From contig NZ_AQUZ01000025.1 of the NCBI RefSeq assembly GCF_000372465.1, positions 19,470 to 83,469 on the forward strand: a DNA stretch of 64,000 nucleotides. The letters are read 5' to 3'. The notes under the pieces were generated by a model that was not told where the DNA came from, did not search any database, and was given only the letters and a program-made list of their open reading frames with translations. Below, piece by piece: positions 17,981-27,157 of this stretch. The position numbers were made by a program, and so were the translations under genes. Every line of letters begins with the position of its first letter. Positions within the stretch are counted from its first letter, which is position 1. The DNA comes from Kribbella catacumbae DSM 19601. GTDB taxonomy: Bacteria; Actinomycetota; Actinomycetes; Propionibacteriales; Kribbellaceae.

Positions 17981-18502
17981 TTACAAGACCGGGTGATCCT
18001 TGGTCGGATCATCGGTCAGTGCCTCCATCGACACCTTCTGGAAGATCGACACCAGTACTGCGATCGCCGCGACCGCCAGGATCACCGAGACGGGCTTCGT
18101 GCCGCCACCCCAGAAGCTGTAGGCCATGAACAGTTGGATCAGCTGCGCGAAGACGGCCGGCCCGCGGCTCCAGGACGACGTCCGGTAGAGCCCACGGGCC
18201 ACGAAGAGCAGCCCACCGCCGTACATCAGCAGGAACGCGGCAGTGGACACGCCCAGAAGCAGGCGGTCGCTGTCGACAGTAATTGCTTCGACAATTCCCA
18301 GAACCGCGAGCACCAGCCCTTCCCCAGCGACCACGGCCGCGGCTAGCTTGAGCGGGCGCGGAGCGGTGGACGGCGTCGTTTCAGTCGGCACGTCGTCCAG
18401 CGTAGTGCTCGGCTCGGGCAGCACAGAGCCGGGCCGGGAGCCACCTTGGGACGACGACCTCTTCCCCACCGGCTCATCGGAGTCGGAGAACTTCAGCCCC
18501 AC
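17981..18502 (-). CDS. Conserved actinobacterial membrane protein, unknown function
   Basis: 173-residue protein with a disordered, Ser/Pro-rich cytoplasmic first 48 residues and four hydrophobic segments (about 52-70, 80-104, 115-130 and 140-155). The C terminus ends in an acidic tail. No catalytic motif is recognised. Such proteins occur near whiB1 in actinomycetes but are not named. The stop codon abuts the sigma factor stop with no spacing. Confidence 0.7.
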   Translation of the reverse strand: MGLKFSDSDEPVGKRSSSQGGSRPGSVLPEPSTTLDDVPTETTPSTAPRPLKLAAAVVAGEGLVLAVLGIVEAITVDSDRLLLGVSTAAFLLMYGGGLLFVARGLYRTSSWSRGPAVFAQLIQLFMAYSFWGGGTKPVSVILAVAAIAVLVSIFQKVSMEALTDDPTKDHPVL

Positions 18503-18819
18503 CGGGATTCGAGGTTTTGCGTAACCCCAGGGCAGTTGGATCGGTTACTTGCAGTGAACGGGTGATCGCACCAAGGTTCATCCGTCCGGTTTCCGGACGG
18601 GGTAAACCGCTGTGCACCGGTTCGTAGTGTTAAGGAAGTGTTGTGATCGGATCGACAAGTCCAGAACCCTTGTTTCGGTCACCCGAGATTGGGAACATGG
18701 AGTCGTTCGTGAAAACGTTCACAACGCTTCGCACCAACCCCCGTGCGAGTACAGGCGCGCTGACTAGGCACAGACCAGCCTTCAGCGTAGACAAACTACT
18801 GAGAGAGATGGGATCCGCC
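18503..18819 (+). promoter_or_regulatory. whiB1 promoter and long leader
   Basis: 317 bp divergent region between the membrane-protein gene and whiB1. It holds a perfect 8 bp hairpin with a 3 base loop at 18582-18600 (CCGTCCGG, TTT, CCGGACGG) and, at 18642-18657, TGTGATCGGATCGACA, which resembles the Crp consensus TGTGA-N6-TCACA with one changed base in the second half. whiB1 leaders are long in other actinomycetes. No sure -10 box could be chosen. Confidence 0.4.
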
Positions 18820-19071
18820 ATGGATTGGCGCCACCGGGCCGTTTGCCTCGATGAGGACCCGGAACTGTTCTTCCCCATCGGCAACACCGGGCCCGCGATC
18901 ATGCAGATCGAGGAGGCCAAGCAGGTGTGCCGTCGCTGCGACGTGCGTGAGCAGTGCCTCGCCTGGGCACTGGAAGCCGGACAGGACCACGGTGTCTGGG
19001 GTGGCCTGAGCGAGGACGAGCGACGCGCTCTCAAGCGCCGCAACGCCCGCGCTCGCATCCGCACCGCCTGA
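18820..19071 (+). CDS. whiB1: WhiB1/WblE iron-sulfur transcriptional regulator
   Basis: 83-residue Wbl protein, essentially full length against mycobacterial WhiB1 (84). It starts MDWRHRAVCLDEDPELFFP, with cluster cysteines C9, C37, C40 and C46 and the GVWGGL turn before a basic C-terminal helix (ALKRRNARARIR). WhiB1-class proteins carry an NO-sensitive [4Fe-4S] cluster and bind the primary sigma factor; they are essential where tested. ATG 18820 gives the family N terminus; ATG 18808 would add four residues. It is divergently placed from nothing but faces pdtaS, the same arrangement as in Mycobacterium. A terminator follows. Confidence 0.96.
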   Translation: MDWRHRAVCLDEDPELFFPIGNTGPAIMQIEEAKQVCRRCDVREQCLAWALEAGQDHGVWGGLSEDERRALKRRNARARIRTA

Positions 19072-19086
19072 CCTGACTGCGACGCA

Positions 19087-19113
19087 GGCCCCGCGGGATC
19101 CGCGGGGCCTTTT
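19087..19113 (+). terminator. Intrinsic terminator after whiB1
   Basis: Perfect 10 bp GC-rich stem (GGCCCCGCGG, GAT loop, CCGCGGGGCC) followed directly by TTTT, 15 bp after the whiB1 stop codon. Confidence 0.9.
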
Positions 19114-19225
19114 AGATTCCAGACAGCCGATTCCCCAGGCAGTACTGCGAAGTGTTGTCTCTGAAGAGAAGCGTTGTATCTGAAGAACTGTGGACAAGGA
19201 CCCACGGCTGTTCAGGGATAGCGAG

Positions 19226-20701
19226 CTACTCCTTGACCGGAAAGTCGAGGACGACCGTAGTGCCGGGGCCGTCGTGGCGCGGGTGGAACTCGAGCACTCC
19301 GTCGAGTTCGCCGATCACCAGCGTGCGCACGATCGACAACCCCAGGTTCCCGGACGTCTCGGAATCGAAGTTCGCAGGCAGCCCTTTGCCGTCATCGGTG
19401 ACCACCACCCGCAGTCGCCCCACCGACCGTTGGGCGGCCAGTTCGATGCTGCCCGTGACTTCTTCGGTCGACCGGCTGCTGAAGGCGTGCTCCACTGAGT
19501 TCTGCATCAGCTCGGTCAGCACCATCGCCAACGGTGTCGCGACCTCGGAGTCCAGTACGCCGAAACTGCCGGTGCGGCTGATCCGGACCTCGGTGGACAC
19601 CGTCGACACGTCGGCGACCATCGCGGCGACCCGGTCGGCGACGTCGTCGAAGTCCACGTGCTCGTCGAACGACTCCGAGAGCGTCTCGTGCACGATCGCG
19701 ATCGATCCCACTCTGCGGACGGCTTCGGCCAGCGCAGACTGGGCTTCCGGCACAGTGATGCGCCTTCCCTGCATTCGCAGTAACGCGGCGACGGTCTGCA
19801 AGTTGTTCTTGACGCGATGATGAATCTCCCGGATGGTCGCCTCCTTGGTGACCAGCTCCCGCTCCCGGCTCCGCAGCTCCGTCACATCGCGGAGCAGGAT
19901 CAGCGCGCCCACATGCTCGCCCTCGGCGCGCAGCGGGATCGCTCGCAGGAACAGGGTCGCGTCGGAGTTCTCGATCTCGATCTCCTGGGCGGCCCGGCCG
20001 GTGAGCACCGACGCGAGGACCTCGTCCACCTTCTGGCCACTGTGAATCAGCTCACCGGTGACGTCCTTCAGCCGGCTGCCGACCAGGTCGGTGACGAGCC
20101 CCATCCGGCGATAGGCGGACAACGCATTCGGGCTCGCGAACGTCACCATGCCGTGACGATCGACCCGGATACACCCGTCCCCGACCCGTGGCGTCGTCGA
20201 GAGCAGCCGCTCCCCGCCGTACGGGAAGATGCCGTCGGTGATCATCCGGGCCAGATCCGTCGCGCTCTGCAGGTAGGCGATCTCCAGCCTCGACGGGGTC
20301 CGGACGCCGAGCAGGTTGGTGTTGCGCGCGATCACGGCGATCACCCGGCTGTCCCGGCGTACCGGGATCGTCTCGACCCGGACCGGTACGTCGTCGCGCC
20401 ACTCCGGGTCGCCCTCGCGGCAGATCCGGCCGCCGTCGTAGGCCTGGTCGAGCAGCGGCCGGCGGTCGCGCGGGATGAAGCTGCCGACGATGTCGTCCAG
20501 GTACGCCGTCGGCCCGGTGGTCGGCCGCATCTGCGCACCGGCCCAGAACCCGAGCCCCTCGGTATCGGGCAGCCAGAGCACCAGGTCGGCGAAGGACAGG
20601 TCGGCAAGCATCTGCCAGTCGGACACCAGCAGCTGCAGCCGGTCCAGGTCCGCCTGGTCCAGCGTCGTGTGGTTCCGCGCCACATCGGTCAAGGACGGCA
20701 C
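19226..20701 (-). CDS. pdtaS: PdtaS-type sensor histidine kinase
   Basis: 491-residue soluble kinase with GAF domain (about 1-150), PAS domain (about 165-275) and a HisKA_2/HATPase kinase core. The phosphoacceptor box is REIHHRVKNNLQTV (His294/295), and the ATP site shows LTELMQNSVEHAF and VTDDGKGLP. The first residues (DVARNHTTLDQ, LVSDWQMLADLSFADL) match Mycobacterium PdtaS closely, as do length and position beside whiB1. PdtaS phosphorylates PdtaR, an ANTAR-domain RNA-binding antiterminator encoded elsewhere. GTG 20701 was picked by this homology; longer readings add an unconserved stretch. Confidence 0.95.
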   Translation of the reverse strand: MPSLTDVARNHTTLDQADLDRLQLLVSDWQMLADLSFADLVLWLPDTEGLGFWAGAQMRPTTGPTAYLDDIVGSFIPRDRRPLLDQAYDGGRICREGDPEWRDDVPVRVETIPVRRDSRVIAVIARNTNLLGVRTPSRLEIAYLQSATDLARMITDGIFPYGGERLLSTTPRVGDGCIRVDRHGMVTFASPNALSAYRRMGLVTDLVGSRLKDVTGELIHSGQKVDEVLASVLTGRAAQEIEIENSDATLFLRAIPLRAEGEHVGALILLRDVTELRSRERELVTKEATIREIHHRVKNNLQTVAALLRMQGRRITVPEAQSALAEAVRRVGSIAIVHETLSESFDEHVDFDDVADRVAAMVADVSTVSTEVRISRTGSFGVLDSEVATPLAMVLTELMQNSVEHAFSSRSTEEVTGSIELAAQRSVGRLRVVVTDDGKGLPANFDSETSGNLGLSIVRTLVIGELDGVLEFHPRHDGPGTTVVLDFPVKE

Positions 20702-20802
20702 GGTCCTGAGCCTAGGTGATTGGCCTGTTGTGAGTTGGACAGGCTCGACAGAAGGCGGTGGATGGGTGTTGATTGAGCAAGGCCAAGTGAAAGGATGCAT
20801 CG

Positions 20803-21708
20803 GTGGAGTCGACGTACTGGCAGGACGTGATGGCCGCGGACTACGCGGTACCCCGCGACCGTGCGCTGAACGACCTCACCGAGGAGCTGGTCCGCGGCCT
20901 GGCCAGTACCAACCCGCAGGTGCGGGACGCGCTGGCCTATCCCACTCTCGCCACCTGGCTCGAGCGCGGGGTCTACGACGATCTGCTGCCCGGTTTCGGT
21001 GACGGTCTCTGCGCCGGACTCGCCTACGGGCTCGGGGAGGACGGCACCGACACGGTGTTCCGGCGCTCCTTCACCGCGCTGACCCTCGCGGAGGTGATCC
21101 ACCGCGACAACGCCGAGTTCCTGGTGCACGACGAGGTGGTGATGCGCTGGGGCGACCGGCTGGCCACCTGGCTGCTCCGCGAACGCGACCTGCGCGGGTA
21201 CGTCGCCGACTGCGGCTGGGCGCATGCCGTTGCCCACGGCGCCGACGCGATCGGCGCGCTGGCCCGCTCCCGGCACTGCGACCCCGGCGTACTGCGGGCG
21301 CTGCTCGACGTACTCGCCGACCGGATCGTGAAGGACACGCAGTACCGGTGGGTGCATGAGGAGCACGACCGGGTCGCCCACGCGGTGATGACAATCCTGC
21401 ACCGCAACATGCTGACCAGCGACGAACTAGAGCGCTGGCTGAAGCCGGTCGCGGCGACGGCAGCCCAGCAGCCGCTGATGCACGAGACGCTGCCCGAGTG
21501 GCCGACGCCGAATGTCTTCAACGCCCGCGGCGTACTGCACGTGCTGCTCAGCCAGTTGGCGATCGGCGTGAAGGGCTTCCCGATCCCGGGCGATGACGAG
21601 CTGTTCGGGCGGCCGATCGAGGCGCGCGCAGACATGTTGCTGATGCTGACCGAGGCGGTCCGCTCGTCGCAGCCGTATATCTACCGGCCGGCCGCGAGCG
21701 GTAGCTGA
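20803..21708 (+). CDS. DUF2785 domain protein
   Basis: 301-residue soluble helical protein of the DUF2785 family: FRRSFTALTLAEVIHRDN, CGWAHAVAHGADAIGAL (with the family's invariant GW-HA-AH residues) and DRVAHAVMTIL. Function is unknown. The start is GTG with AAAGGA about 10 bases upstream. It is divergent from pdtaS and its stop is followed at once by the inverted-repeat-bounded spacer at 21709. Confidence 0.82.
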   Translation: MESTYWQDVMAADYAVPRDRALNDLTEELVRGLASTNPQVRDALAYPTLATWLERGVYDDLLPGFGDGLCAGLAYGLGEDGTDTVFRRSFTALTLAEVIHRDNAEFLVHDEVVMRWGDRLATWLLRERDLRGYVADCGWAHAVAHGADAIGALARSRHCDPGVLRALLDVLADRIVKDTQYRWVHEEHDRVAHAVMTILHRNMLTSDELERWLKPVAATAAQQPLMHETLPEWPTPNVFNARGVLHVLLSQLAIGVKGFPIPGDDELFGRPIEARADMLLMLTEAVRSSQPYIYRPAASGS

Positions 21709-22178
21709 AGTAGCTCCCCCACGCCTGCTCCGCTTGGTGAAGGCGTATGCGTGGCGAGCCGGCGCCGAGGGGAGGCTCTAGTTGGCGTTCTGGTGGCAGG
21801 CGGGCTGCCGCACCGAGCCGACATGATCCGGCATACGCGAGCACCCACTAGCCCCGATGGCGACCTTGAGCACCCGCCAGCCACTCCACGCCCCCGATCA
21901 ACCCCTGACCGGTGCCCAAAGTCGAGCACCCACCCCAGCACCAGACCACCTTGAGCACCGACCAGGCACCCGATCGCCGAACCGGCACCTGGCCGGTGCC
22001 CAACGTCGCCACCCCGTACGCCGGGCCGCCCGGCAACCAGGGCAGCTAACCGAGACGGACCGCCACCTATCGCCTTCACCGAGCGGGCGACGCAGGAGCC
22101 CGTGCACCGGGTGGGCGGGAGCAAGCGAACGCGGACGCGACGCGGGAGCGGACCGCGGAGCAGGCGTGGGGAGTACCT
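21709..22178. repeat. Inverted-repeat-bounded repeat block between convergent genes
   Basis: 470 bp with no gene, filling exactly the space between two convergent stop codons. Outer arms at 21717-21733 and 22155-22171 match over 17 bases (CCCCACGCCTGCTCCGC and its complement); inner arms at 21731-21745 and 22071-22085 match 14 of 15. Inside is a two-copy direct repeat with 85 bp period (21864-21924 and 21949-22008), each starting CCTTGAGCACC and ending with CCGGTGCCCAA-GTCG. The stretch from 22074 also resembles a block near 51.5 kb (TTCACCGAGCGG, CGACGCAGGAGCC). Confidence 0.75.
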
Positions 22179-23246
22179 TCAGCTCTTCGGTACGGCGACC
22201 GTGGCGATCACCGCGCGATGATCCGTCCCCTCGATCTCGTAAGTCTTGAACTTGCCCGGCGCCAGCCCGGCGGAGACAACAACATGGTCGATCTGAGTCC
22301 GGAACAACGCCGGCCGATCCGCCGGCCACGTGCCCTGCAGGCCGGCCCCCGACGACGGCGCCACGCTCTTGCAGTTCCGGCCGAGTGCCGCCCGGAAGTC
22401 GGCATGGTCAGTCGTCGCGTTGAAGTCGCCGGCCAGGATGGTCTCCAGCCCGGATGAGCACCAGCCCTTCACCACGTGCAGGTCCTGCTTCCAGGTCGTC
22501 ACGGCCGACGGCAGCGGCGGGTAGCCGTGGTACGCGATCAGCCGGAGCTTGCCGAGGTTGCCGCCCGTGATGATGATGTGGCCGAACTGCGTGGTGGTCT
22601 GCTGGACCGGGCCGATCGTCTCGGCGCCCGGGTCGCCCGCGCCCGGCTTCGGCGTACCGGGTTGTTGGGAGCTGACCTTGCCGGTGTCGAGCTTGTCCGA
22701 GTCGAACTGGACGTTGCCGAGGGCGGCTGAGACCAGCACGCTGGTGGCGCTCTCGACGGCCGCGTTGGCCTGCTGGGTGTAGCCGTAGTAGCTCATGCCC
22801 TGCAGATGGGCCTCGATCTCCTGCCGTACGTCGACCTGGGCCTCAGGCAACGACACGATGTCCGGCTGGTTGGTGTGGATCAGCTTGGCCACCTCCCCCG
22901 CGTCGGCGCCGCCGCCCAGCACGTTGGCGACCATCACGGTCAGTACGCGGGTGCCGGGCGGTGGCAGGTCGGGGTCGGACAGGTCCCGCGGAGCGATCAG
23001 GGCGCCGCCCGTCAGCGCCAGCAGGATCACCAGCCCGGCCGCGATCCGCCAGTTCCAGCGCAGCAGCATCGCGACGCCGAGGATCAGGACCAGTACCAGC
23101 AGCTGCGGCCGGAAGGACACCAGCTGGGTGAACGGGGTGACCTCGTCGAGGCCGTAGAGCTCGGGATAGAGCGGCAGGGCAACGATCAGCAGGAACAGCA
23201 CCGACAGCACCACCCGTCGTACGTTCCACGCTGCGTCCGTATCCAT
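22179..23246 (-). CDS. Membrane-anchored endonuclease/exonuclease/phosphatase family protein
   Basis: 355 residues. The first 95 hold three membrane helices (VVLSVLFLLIVALPLY, LLVLVLILGVAMLL, IAAGLVILLALTGGALIA); the rest is an EEP-fold catalytic domain facing outside. Motifs seen: VMVANVLGG start strand, the metal-binding Glu in IVSLPEAQVD, catalytic LAGDFNATTDHADF, and final EIEGTDHRAVIATV with the general base His. Similar actinobacterial proteins are annotated as exported nucleases or phosphodiesterases; DNA, phospholipid or sugar phosphate could be the substrate. Confidence 0.88.
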   Translation of the reverse strand: MDTDAAWNVRRVVLSVLFLLIVALPLYPELYGLDEVTPFTQLVSFRPQLLVLVLILGVAMLLRWNWRIAAGLVILLALTGGALIAPRDLSDPDLPPPGTRVLTVMVANVLGGGADAGEVAKLIHTNQPDIVSLPEAQVDVRQEIEAHLQGMSYYGYTQQANAAVESATSVLVSAALGNVQFDSDKLDTGKVSSQQPGTPKPGAGDPGAETIGPVQQTTTQFGHIIITGGNLGKLRLIAYHGYPPLPSAVTTWKQDLHVVKGWCSSGLETILAGDFNATTDHADFRAALGRNCKSVAPSSGAGLQGTWPADRPALFRTQIDHVVVSAGLAPGKFKTYEIEGTDHRAVIATVAVPKS

Positions 23247-23324
23247 ACCCCACCCTGAAGGTCTAGTCGCTGTGCGTCAGCGAACGGTAACCTTCACCGC
23301 GCGCCGTGTCCCGAGGAGGTTGCT

Positions 23325-23597
23325 GTGTCCAAGCTTGCCGCGGTCAGACCCGCGTACTGGATCGCCGGCATACTGCTGGTGCTGTCAGTGATCGTTCCGC
23401 TTTTAGTCTCCACTTATGCCAAGGACGAACCCCGGTTATGGGGTTTTCCGTTCTTCTACTGGTACCAGCTCCTCTGGGTCCTCTTCTCCGCGATCACAGT
23501 GAGCATCTCCTACCAGCTGGTGATGCGCGAGGAGCGTAGGCGACGGGCCGCATCGGGCCTCGACGCCGGGTCCAGCAAGAAGGAGGGCAACCGGTGA
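23325..23597 (+). CDS. DUF3311 small membrane subunit
   Basis: 90-residue protein with two membrane helices (WIAGILLVLSVIVPLLV and FFYWYQLLWVLFSAITVSISY) and a basic C-terminal tail. It is the DUF3311 partner regularly encoded just before MctP-type symporters and probably assembles with the transporter. GAGGAGG precedes the GTG/ATG start region, and its stop overlaps the symporter start by 4 bp (GTGA). Confidence 0.88.
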   Translation: MSKLAAVRPAYWIAGILLVLSVIVPLLVSTYAKDEPRLWGFPFFYWYQLLWVLFSAITVSISYQLVMREERRRRAASGLDAGSSKKEGNR

Positions 23598-25246
23598 ACG
23601 ACGTCGACTGGGTTCAGCTGACCATCGTCATCGCGATCTTCTTCGGTGTCACGGTGATGGGGTTCATGGCCGCGCGCTGGCGGCGTACCGGTGAGCTCGA
23701 CAGCTTGGACGAATGGGGTCTGGGCGGCCGTGGCTTCGGCACGTTCATCACCTGGTTCCTGCTCGGTGGAGATCTCTACACGGCGTACACGTTCATCGCC
23801 GTCCCCGCCGCGATGTACGCGACCGGCGCGATCAGCGGTTTCTTCGCGGTGCCGTACACGATCATCGTTTACCCGATCATCTTCATCTTCATGTCCCGGC
23901 TCTGGTCGGTCTCGCATCGCAACGGCTACGTGACCCCGGCGGACTTCGTCGGCGGCCGGTACGGCAGCCGCGGCCTGTCGCTGGCGGTGGCCGTCACCGG
24001 CATCCTCGCGACGATGCCGTACATCGCGTTGCAGCTGGTCGGCATGCAGGCGGTCTTCGAGACGATGGGTCTGGGCGGCGACAACGTGCTCGCCAAGGAC
24101 CTTCCGCTGCTGATCGCGTTCGCCGTACTCGCGGCGTACACCTACTCGTCCGGGCTACGGGCGCCGGCGATGATCGCGTTCGTCAAGGACGGCCTGATCT
24201 ACCTGGTGATCGGCGCCGCGATCCTGTACCTGCCGGGCCAGCTCGGCGGCTGGGAGTCGATCTTCGACGCCGCGAAAACGAAGATGGAAACCCAGAACCC
24301 GACCACCGGAAAGCCGACCGGCGCATTCATCCCGGGCGAATCGGGTTACTCCGCGTATTGGACCCTGGCGCTCGGCTCCGCGCTCGCTCTGTTCATGTAT
24401 CCACATTCGGTGACGGCCGTCTTGTCCACCAAGAACCGGAACGTCGTCCGGCGGAATGCCGCGATCCTGCCGGCCTATTCGTTGTTGCTCGGCCTGCTCG
24501 CACTGCTCGGGTTCATGGCGATCAAAGCCAATGTCAATGTGAAGGGCCTGGACGGGCTGGCGAACCCGCAGCTGGCGATTCCGCGGCTGTTCGACCAGGA
24601 ATTCCCGGCCTGGTTCGCCGGAATCGCCTTCGCCGCCATCGCGGTCGGCGCCCTGGTCCCGGCGGCGATCATGTCGATCGCGGCGGCCAACCTGTTCACC
24701 CGCAACATCTACCGCGACTTCCTGAAGAAGGACGCCACCCCGGCCCAGGAGGCCAAGGTGTCCAAGCTCGCGTCACTGCTGGTGAAGTTCGGCGCGCTGG
24801 TCTTCGTGCTCGGGATGGACAAGACGGTCTCGCTCAACCTGCAACTGCTGGGCGGCATCTGGATCCTGCAGACGTTCCCGGCGATCGTGGTCGGCCTGTT
24901 CACCCGCTGGTTCCACAAGTGGGCGCTGTTGACCGGCTGGGCGGTGGCGATGATCTGGGGCACGATCACGGCGTACAACGTGGTCAACCCGGCGACCAAG
25001 AAGCACTTCGGTGGCTCGCTGGCGAACATCCCGTTCACCGACACGATGGTCTACATCGGGCTCACCGCGTTCGGCATCAACCTGATCATCACGATCGCGC
25101 TGACGCTGCTGCTGCGGGCGTTGAGGGTCGCCGACGGCAAGGACACCACCCACCCGTCGGACTACCTCGCGGACGCGGGCGACCCCGGCGTGAAGGACCT
25201 GCCCGAGTTGCTGGACGAGGGCGGACCGTCGCCTGCCAAGGCGTAG
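23594..25246 (+). CDS. mctP: Monocarboxylate uptake symporter of the SSS family (MctP-like)
   Basis: 550-residue sodium:solute symporter with about 13 membrane helices. Family features: DEWGLGGRGFGTFITWFLLG near the N terminus (first helices), VTPADFVGGRYGSRGLSLAV, and NVVRRNAAILPAYSLLL. The DUF3311 partner and sequence place it with MctP carriers of lactate, pyruvate, propionate or acetate. It would feed pyruvate-level metabolism such as the malic enzyme and Kgd encoded nearby, though no common control is evident. The C-terminal tail is hydrophilic. Confidence 0.88.
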   Translation: MNDVDWVQLTIVIAIFFGVTVMGFMAARWRRTGELDSLDEWGLGGRGFGTFITWFLLGGDLYTAYTFIAVPAAMYATGAISGFFAVPYTIIVYPIIFIFMSRLWSVSHRNGYVTPADFVGGRYGSRGLSLAVAVTGILATMPYIALQLVGMQAVFETMGLGGDNVLAKDLPLLIAFAVLAAYTYSSGLRAPAMIAFVKDGLIYLVIGAAILYLPGQLGGWESIFDAAKTKMETQNPTTGKPTGAFIPGESGYSAYWTLALGSALALFMYPHSVTAVLSTKNRNVVRRNAAILPAYSLLLGLLALLGFMAIKANVNVKGLDGLANPQLAIPRLFDQEFPAWFAGIAFAAIAVGALVPAAIMSIAAANLFTRNIYRDFLKKDATPAQEAKVSKLASLLVKFGALVFVLGMDKTVSLNLQLLGGIWILQTFPAIVVGLFTRWFHKWALLTGWAVAMIWGTITAYNVVNPATKKHFGGSLANIPFTDTMVYIGLTAFGINLIITIALTLLLRALRVADGKDTTHPSDYLADAGDPGVKDLPELLDEGGPSPAKA

Positions 25247-25309
25247 TACCGGCACAGGTAGTGGTTGCTCCGACACGCTAAGGAGCCGGGTACGGCGATT
25301 TGACGGGCC

Positions 25310-25912
25310 ATGGCGGGCAGAATCACACGGATGTTGCTGGTTCTGCTCGTCATGCTGCTCGCCGCGGGGGCGGCACTGCTGACGGGCGGGCGCCTCACGG
25401 ACCTGGCCGACAACGCCCTCACTGGGCTGCACTGGCTCGCTGCGGCCGCCACTGGGCAGATCCTGGGCTCTCTGACGGGCGGTATCGCCTACCCCGTCGG
25501 CCTGGTCGGCTCCGCCGCCTGCATCGGCGTCTTCCTCCGGCTCAATCTGCGGCGGCCCGGAGTGGCTCTACTGGCGGCCGGCTTCGCCTGCAACGCCTTC
25601 GTGGTCGCACTGAACGGCGCAATGCCCGTCTCCCTGGCAACACTCGCCCGGGCGGGCATCGAGGCATACACCGAGGACCCGCGCCACGAACTCGCCGACG
25701 CCTCGACCCGGCTCCCCTGGCTCGGAGACGTCGTACCGGTCGCCCTACCCGGCATGGGTCAGGCGGTCAGCCCCGGCGATGTCCTGATCGCCGCCGGCGC
25801 CGGCCTTCTCCTGTACGCCGGAATGGGCGGCACCGGACGAATCCCGGTCGAGCCGATACCCAGCTGGGAAGATCTAGAACCGGAAGCCGCGCCCGACCAC
25901 CCGGCGAAGTGA
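25310..25912 (+). CDS. DUF5317 domain membrane protein
   Basis: 200-residue protein with five hydrophobic stretches and a soluble acidic C terminus. Conserved-looking loops are RLTDLADNAL, FACNAFVVALNGAMPVS and PGMGQAVSPGDVLIAAG, as in DUF5317 proteins, which in actinobacteria often neighbour HD-GYP genes, as here. Function unknown. An alternative start lies at the Met of residue 8. Its 3' end overlaps that of the convergent HD gene by 39 bp. Confidence 0.75.
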   Translation: MAGRITRMLLVLLVMLLAAGAALLTGGRLTDLADNALTGLHWLAAAATGQILGSLTGGIAYPVGLVGSAACIGVFLRLNLRRPGVALLAAGFACNAFVVALNGAMPVSLATLARAGIEAYTEDPRHELADASTRLPWLGDVVPVALPGMGQAVSPGDVLIAAGAGLLLYAGMGGTGRIPVEPIPSWEDLEPEAAPDHPAK

Positions 25913-27157
25913 CTCCACCACGACCGGGTCGTACTCCGCGCCGATCCCCAGCCCGATACTCTCCATCGCCTTGCCCGGCGTCTGGCCGTTGCCCTCACCC
26001 ACCAACTGCTCGTAGGCCAGCGCAACGTTGACGATGCCACTCTCCACCGGGATGTCGGAGTTGTTCGCACGCCCATGCCGGTACGGGTCGTTGGAGTGCC
26101 GGACGATCTCCGCGACGTGATCCAGTACGCCGGACCGCTCGATGATCGAGGCGCCGATCTCGGCCGCCTGCTGCCGTTCCTCCCGGCTCCGCAACAAGGA
26201 AGCCCCACCCGGACTCGGATCCGCCAACGCCAACTGCCCGACCCCGGACAGCAAGGCGGCGTACTCCAACGCCTCCATCCGCGCCGGCGTCAGCCCCAGA
26301 TCATTCCCGATCGCCACCGCCAGACTCGCCGTCCGCGCATTCTGCCCCGGACTACTGAACCCCGCGATCTCCGTACTCCGAGCCATCGACCGCACCGTCG
26401 TCCGATACGTCCGCTGAGCCGACGCGAACCGCCTGAACGCAAACTGAGTCAACAACAACGGCACCACCACCAACGGCGGCGCCCACAACCCGACGAGCGA
26501 CGTACTGGCCGCCAGCAGGACACCACCGACCCCCATCGCCATGCCTATCCGGCCCATCACCACGAGTTCGTCACGCAGCGCCGCGGGGAATGGCTTGTTG
26601 AGGCGCTCCGTGACCTGCCCGGCCCCGATCAGGGCGTCGACCAGACCGGCCGTGAGAACGCCGGCCAGCATCGCCAGGACCACCGGCAGGGACGTCCCCC
26701 AGGTGCGGTCCCAGCTGTGGTCGTCAGGAATGAGAGCGGAGAAAGCTGCCGCTGCGCACGCCACGGACAACACCCGCCGGGTGGATACGACGATGTCCCA
26801 GCGAAGACCGGCTATCGCCCTCGGAACGACTCCAAGGATCGTGGCGAAGCCCACCACGGTGATGATCTGGGCCAGCTCCGGAGGGATGCCCAGGGCCGGA
26901 CCGCGCAGCATCGCATAGCCGAGCGCCGCGCTGGTCGCGATCGGAGCGCGGTTGCGATCGCGGTCCACACTGAACTGCACCATCTCGCCGATGGCGATCA
27001 GGATTCCGAAGGTGATGGCGAAGGACCACTCGGTGATGCCATGGCGCAAGGTCACCAGGAACGCCGCCAGCCCGAGCGCCGCGCCGGCGAACAGGATGAT
27101 CAGGCCACTGCCCGGGCCGCGCGTGCCGAACCGGTCGATGTCCATGGAACTCATCAT
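25874..27157 (-). CDS. Membrane protein with degenerate HD domain
   Basis: 427 residues: an N-terminal block of about eight hydrophobic helices (20-240) and a C-terminal HD-type domain (about 255-420). Aligned with the intact HD-GYP neighbour, the metal ligands are gone: the first His is replaced in GQNARTASL, the HD pair is SG in ALLSGVGQLAL (304-305), the HHE is RHSND, and GYP is absent. It therefore cannot be a phosphodiesterase and may act as a partner or receptor. ATG 27157 overlaps the stop of the upstream HD-GYP gene (ATGA), so the two are co-translated. Confidence 0.85.
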   Translation of the reverse strand: MMSSMDIDRFGTRGPGSGLIILFAGAALGLAAFLVTLRHGITEWSFAITFGILIAIGEMVQFSVDRDRNRAPIATSAALGYAMLRGPALGIPPELAQIITVVGFATILGVVPRAIAGLRWDIVVSTRRVLSVACAAAAFSALIPDDHSWDRTWGTSLPVVLAMLAGVLTAGLVDALIGAGQVTERLNKPFPAALRDELVVMGRIGMAMGVGGVLLAASTSLVGLWAPPLVVVPLLLTQFAFRRFASAQRTYRTTVRSMARSTEIAGFSSPGQNARTASLAVAIGNDLGLTPARMEALEYAALLSGVGQLALADPSPGGASLLRSREERQQAAEIGASIIERSGVLDHVAEIVRHSNDPYRHGRANNSDIPVESGIVNVALAYEQLVGEGNGQTPGKAMESIGLGIGAEYDPVVVESLRRVVGRGFRF

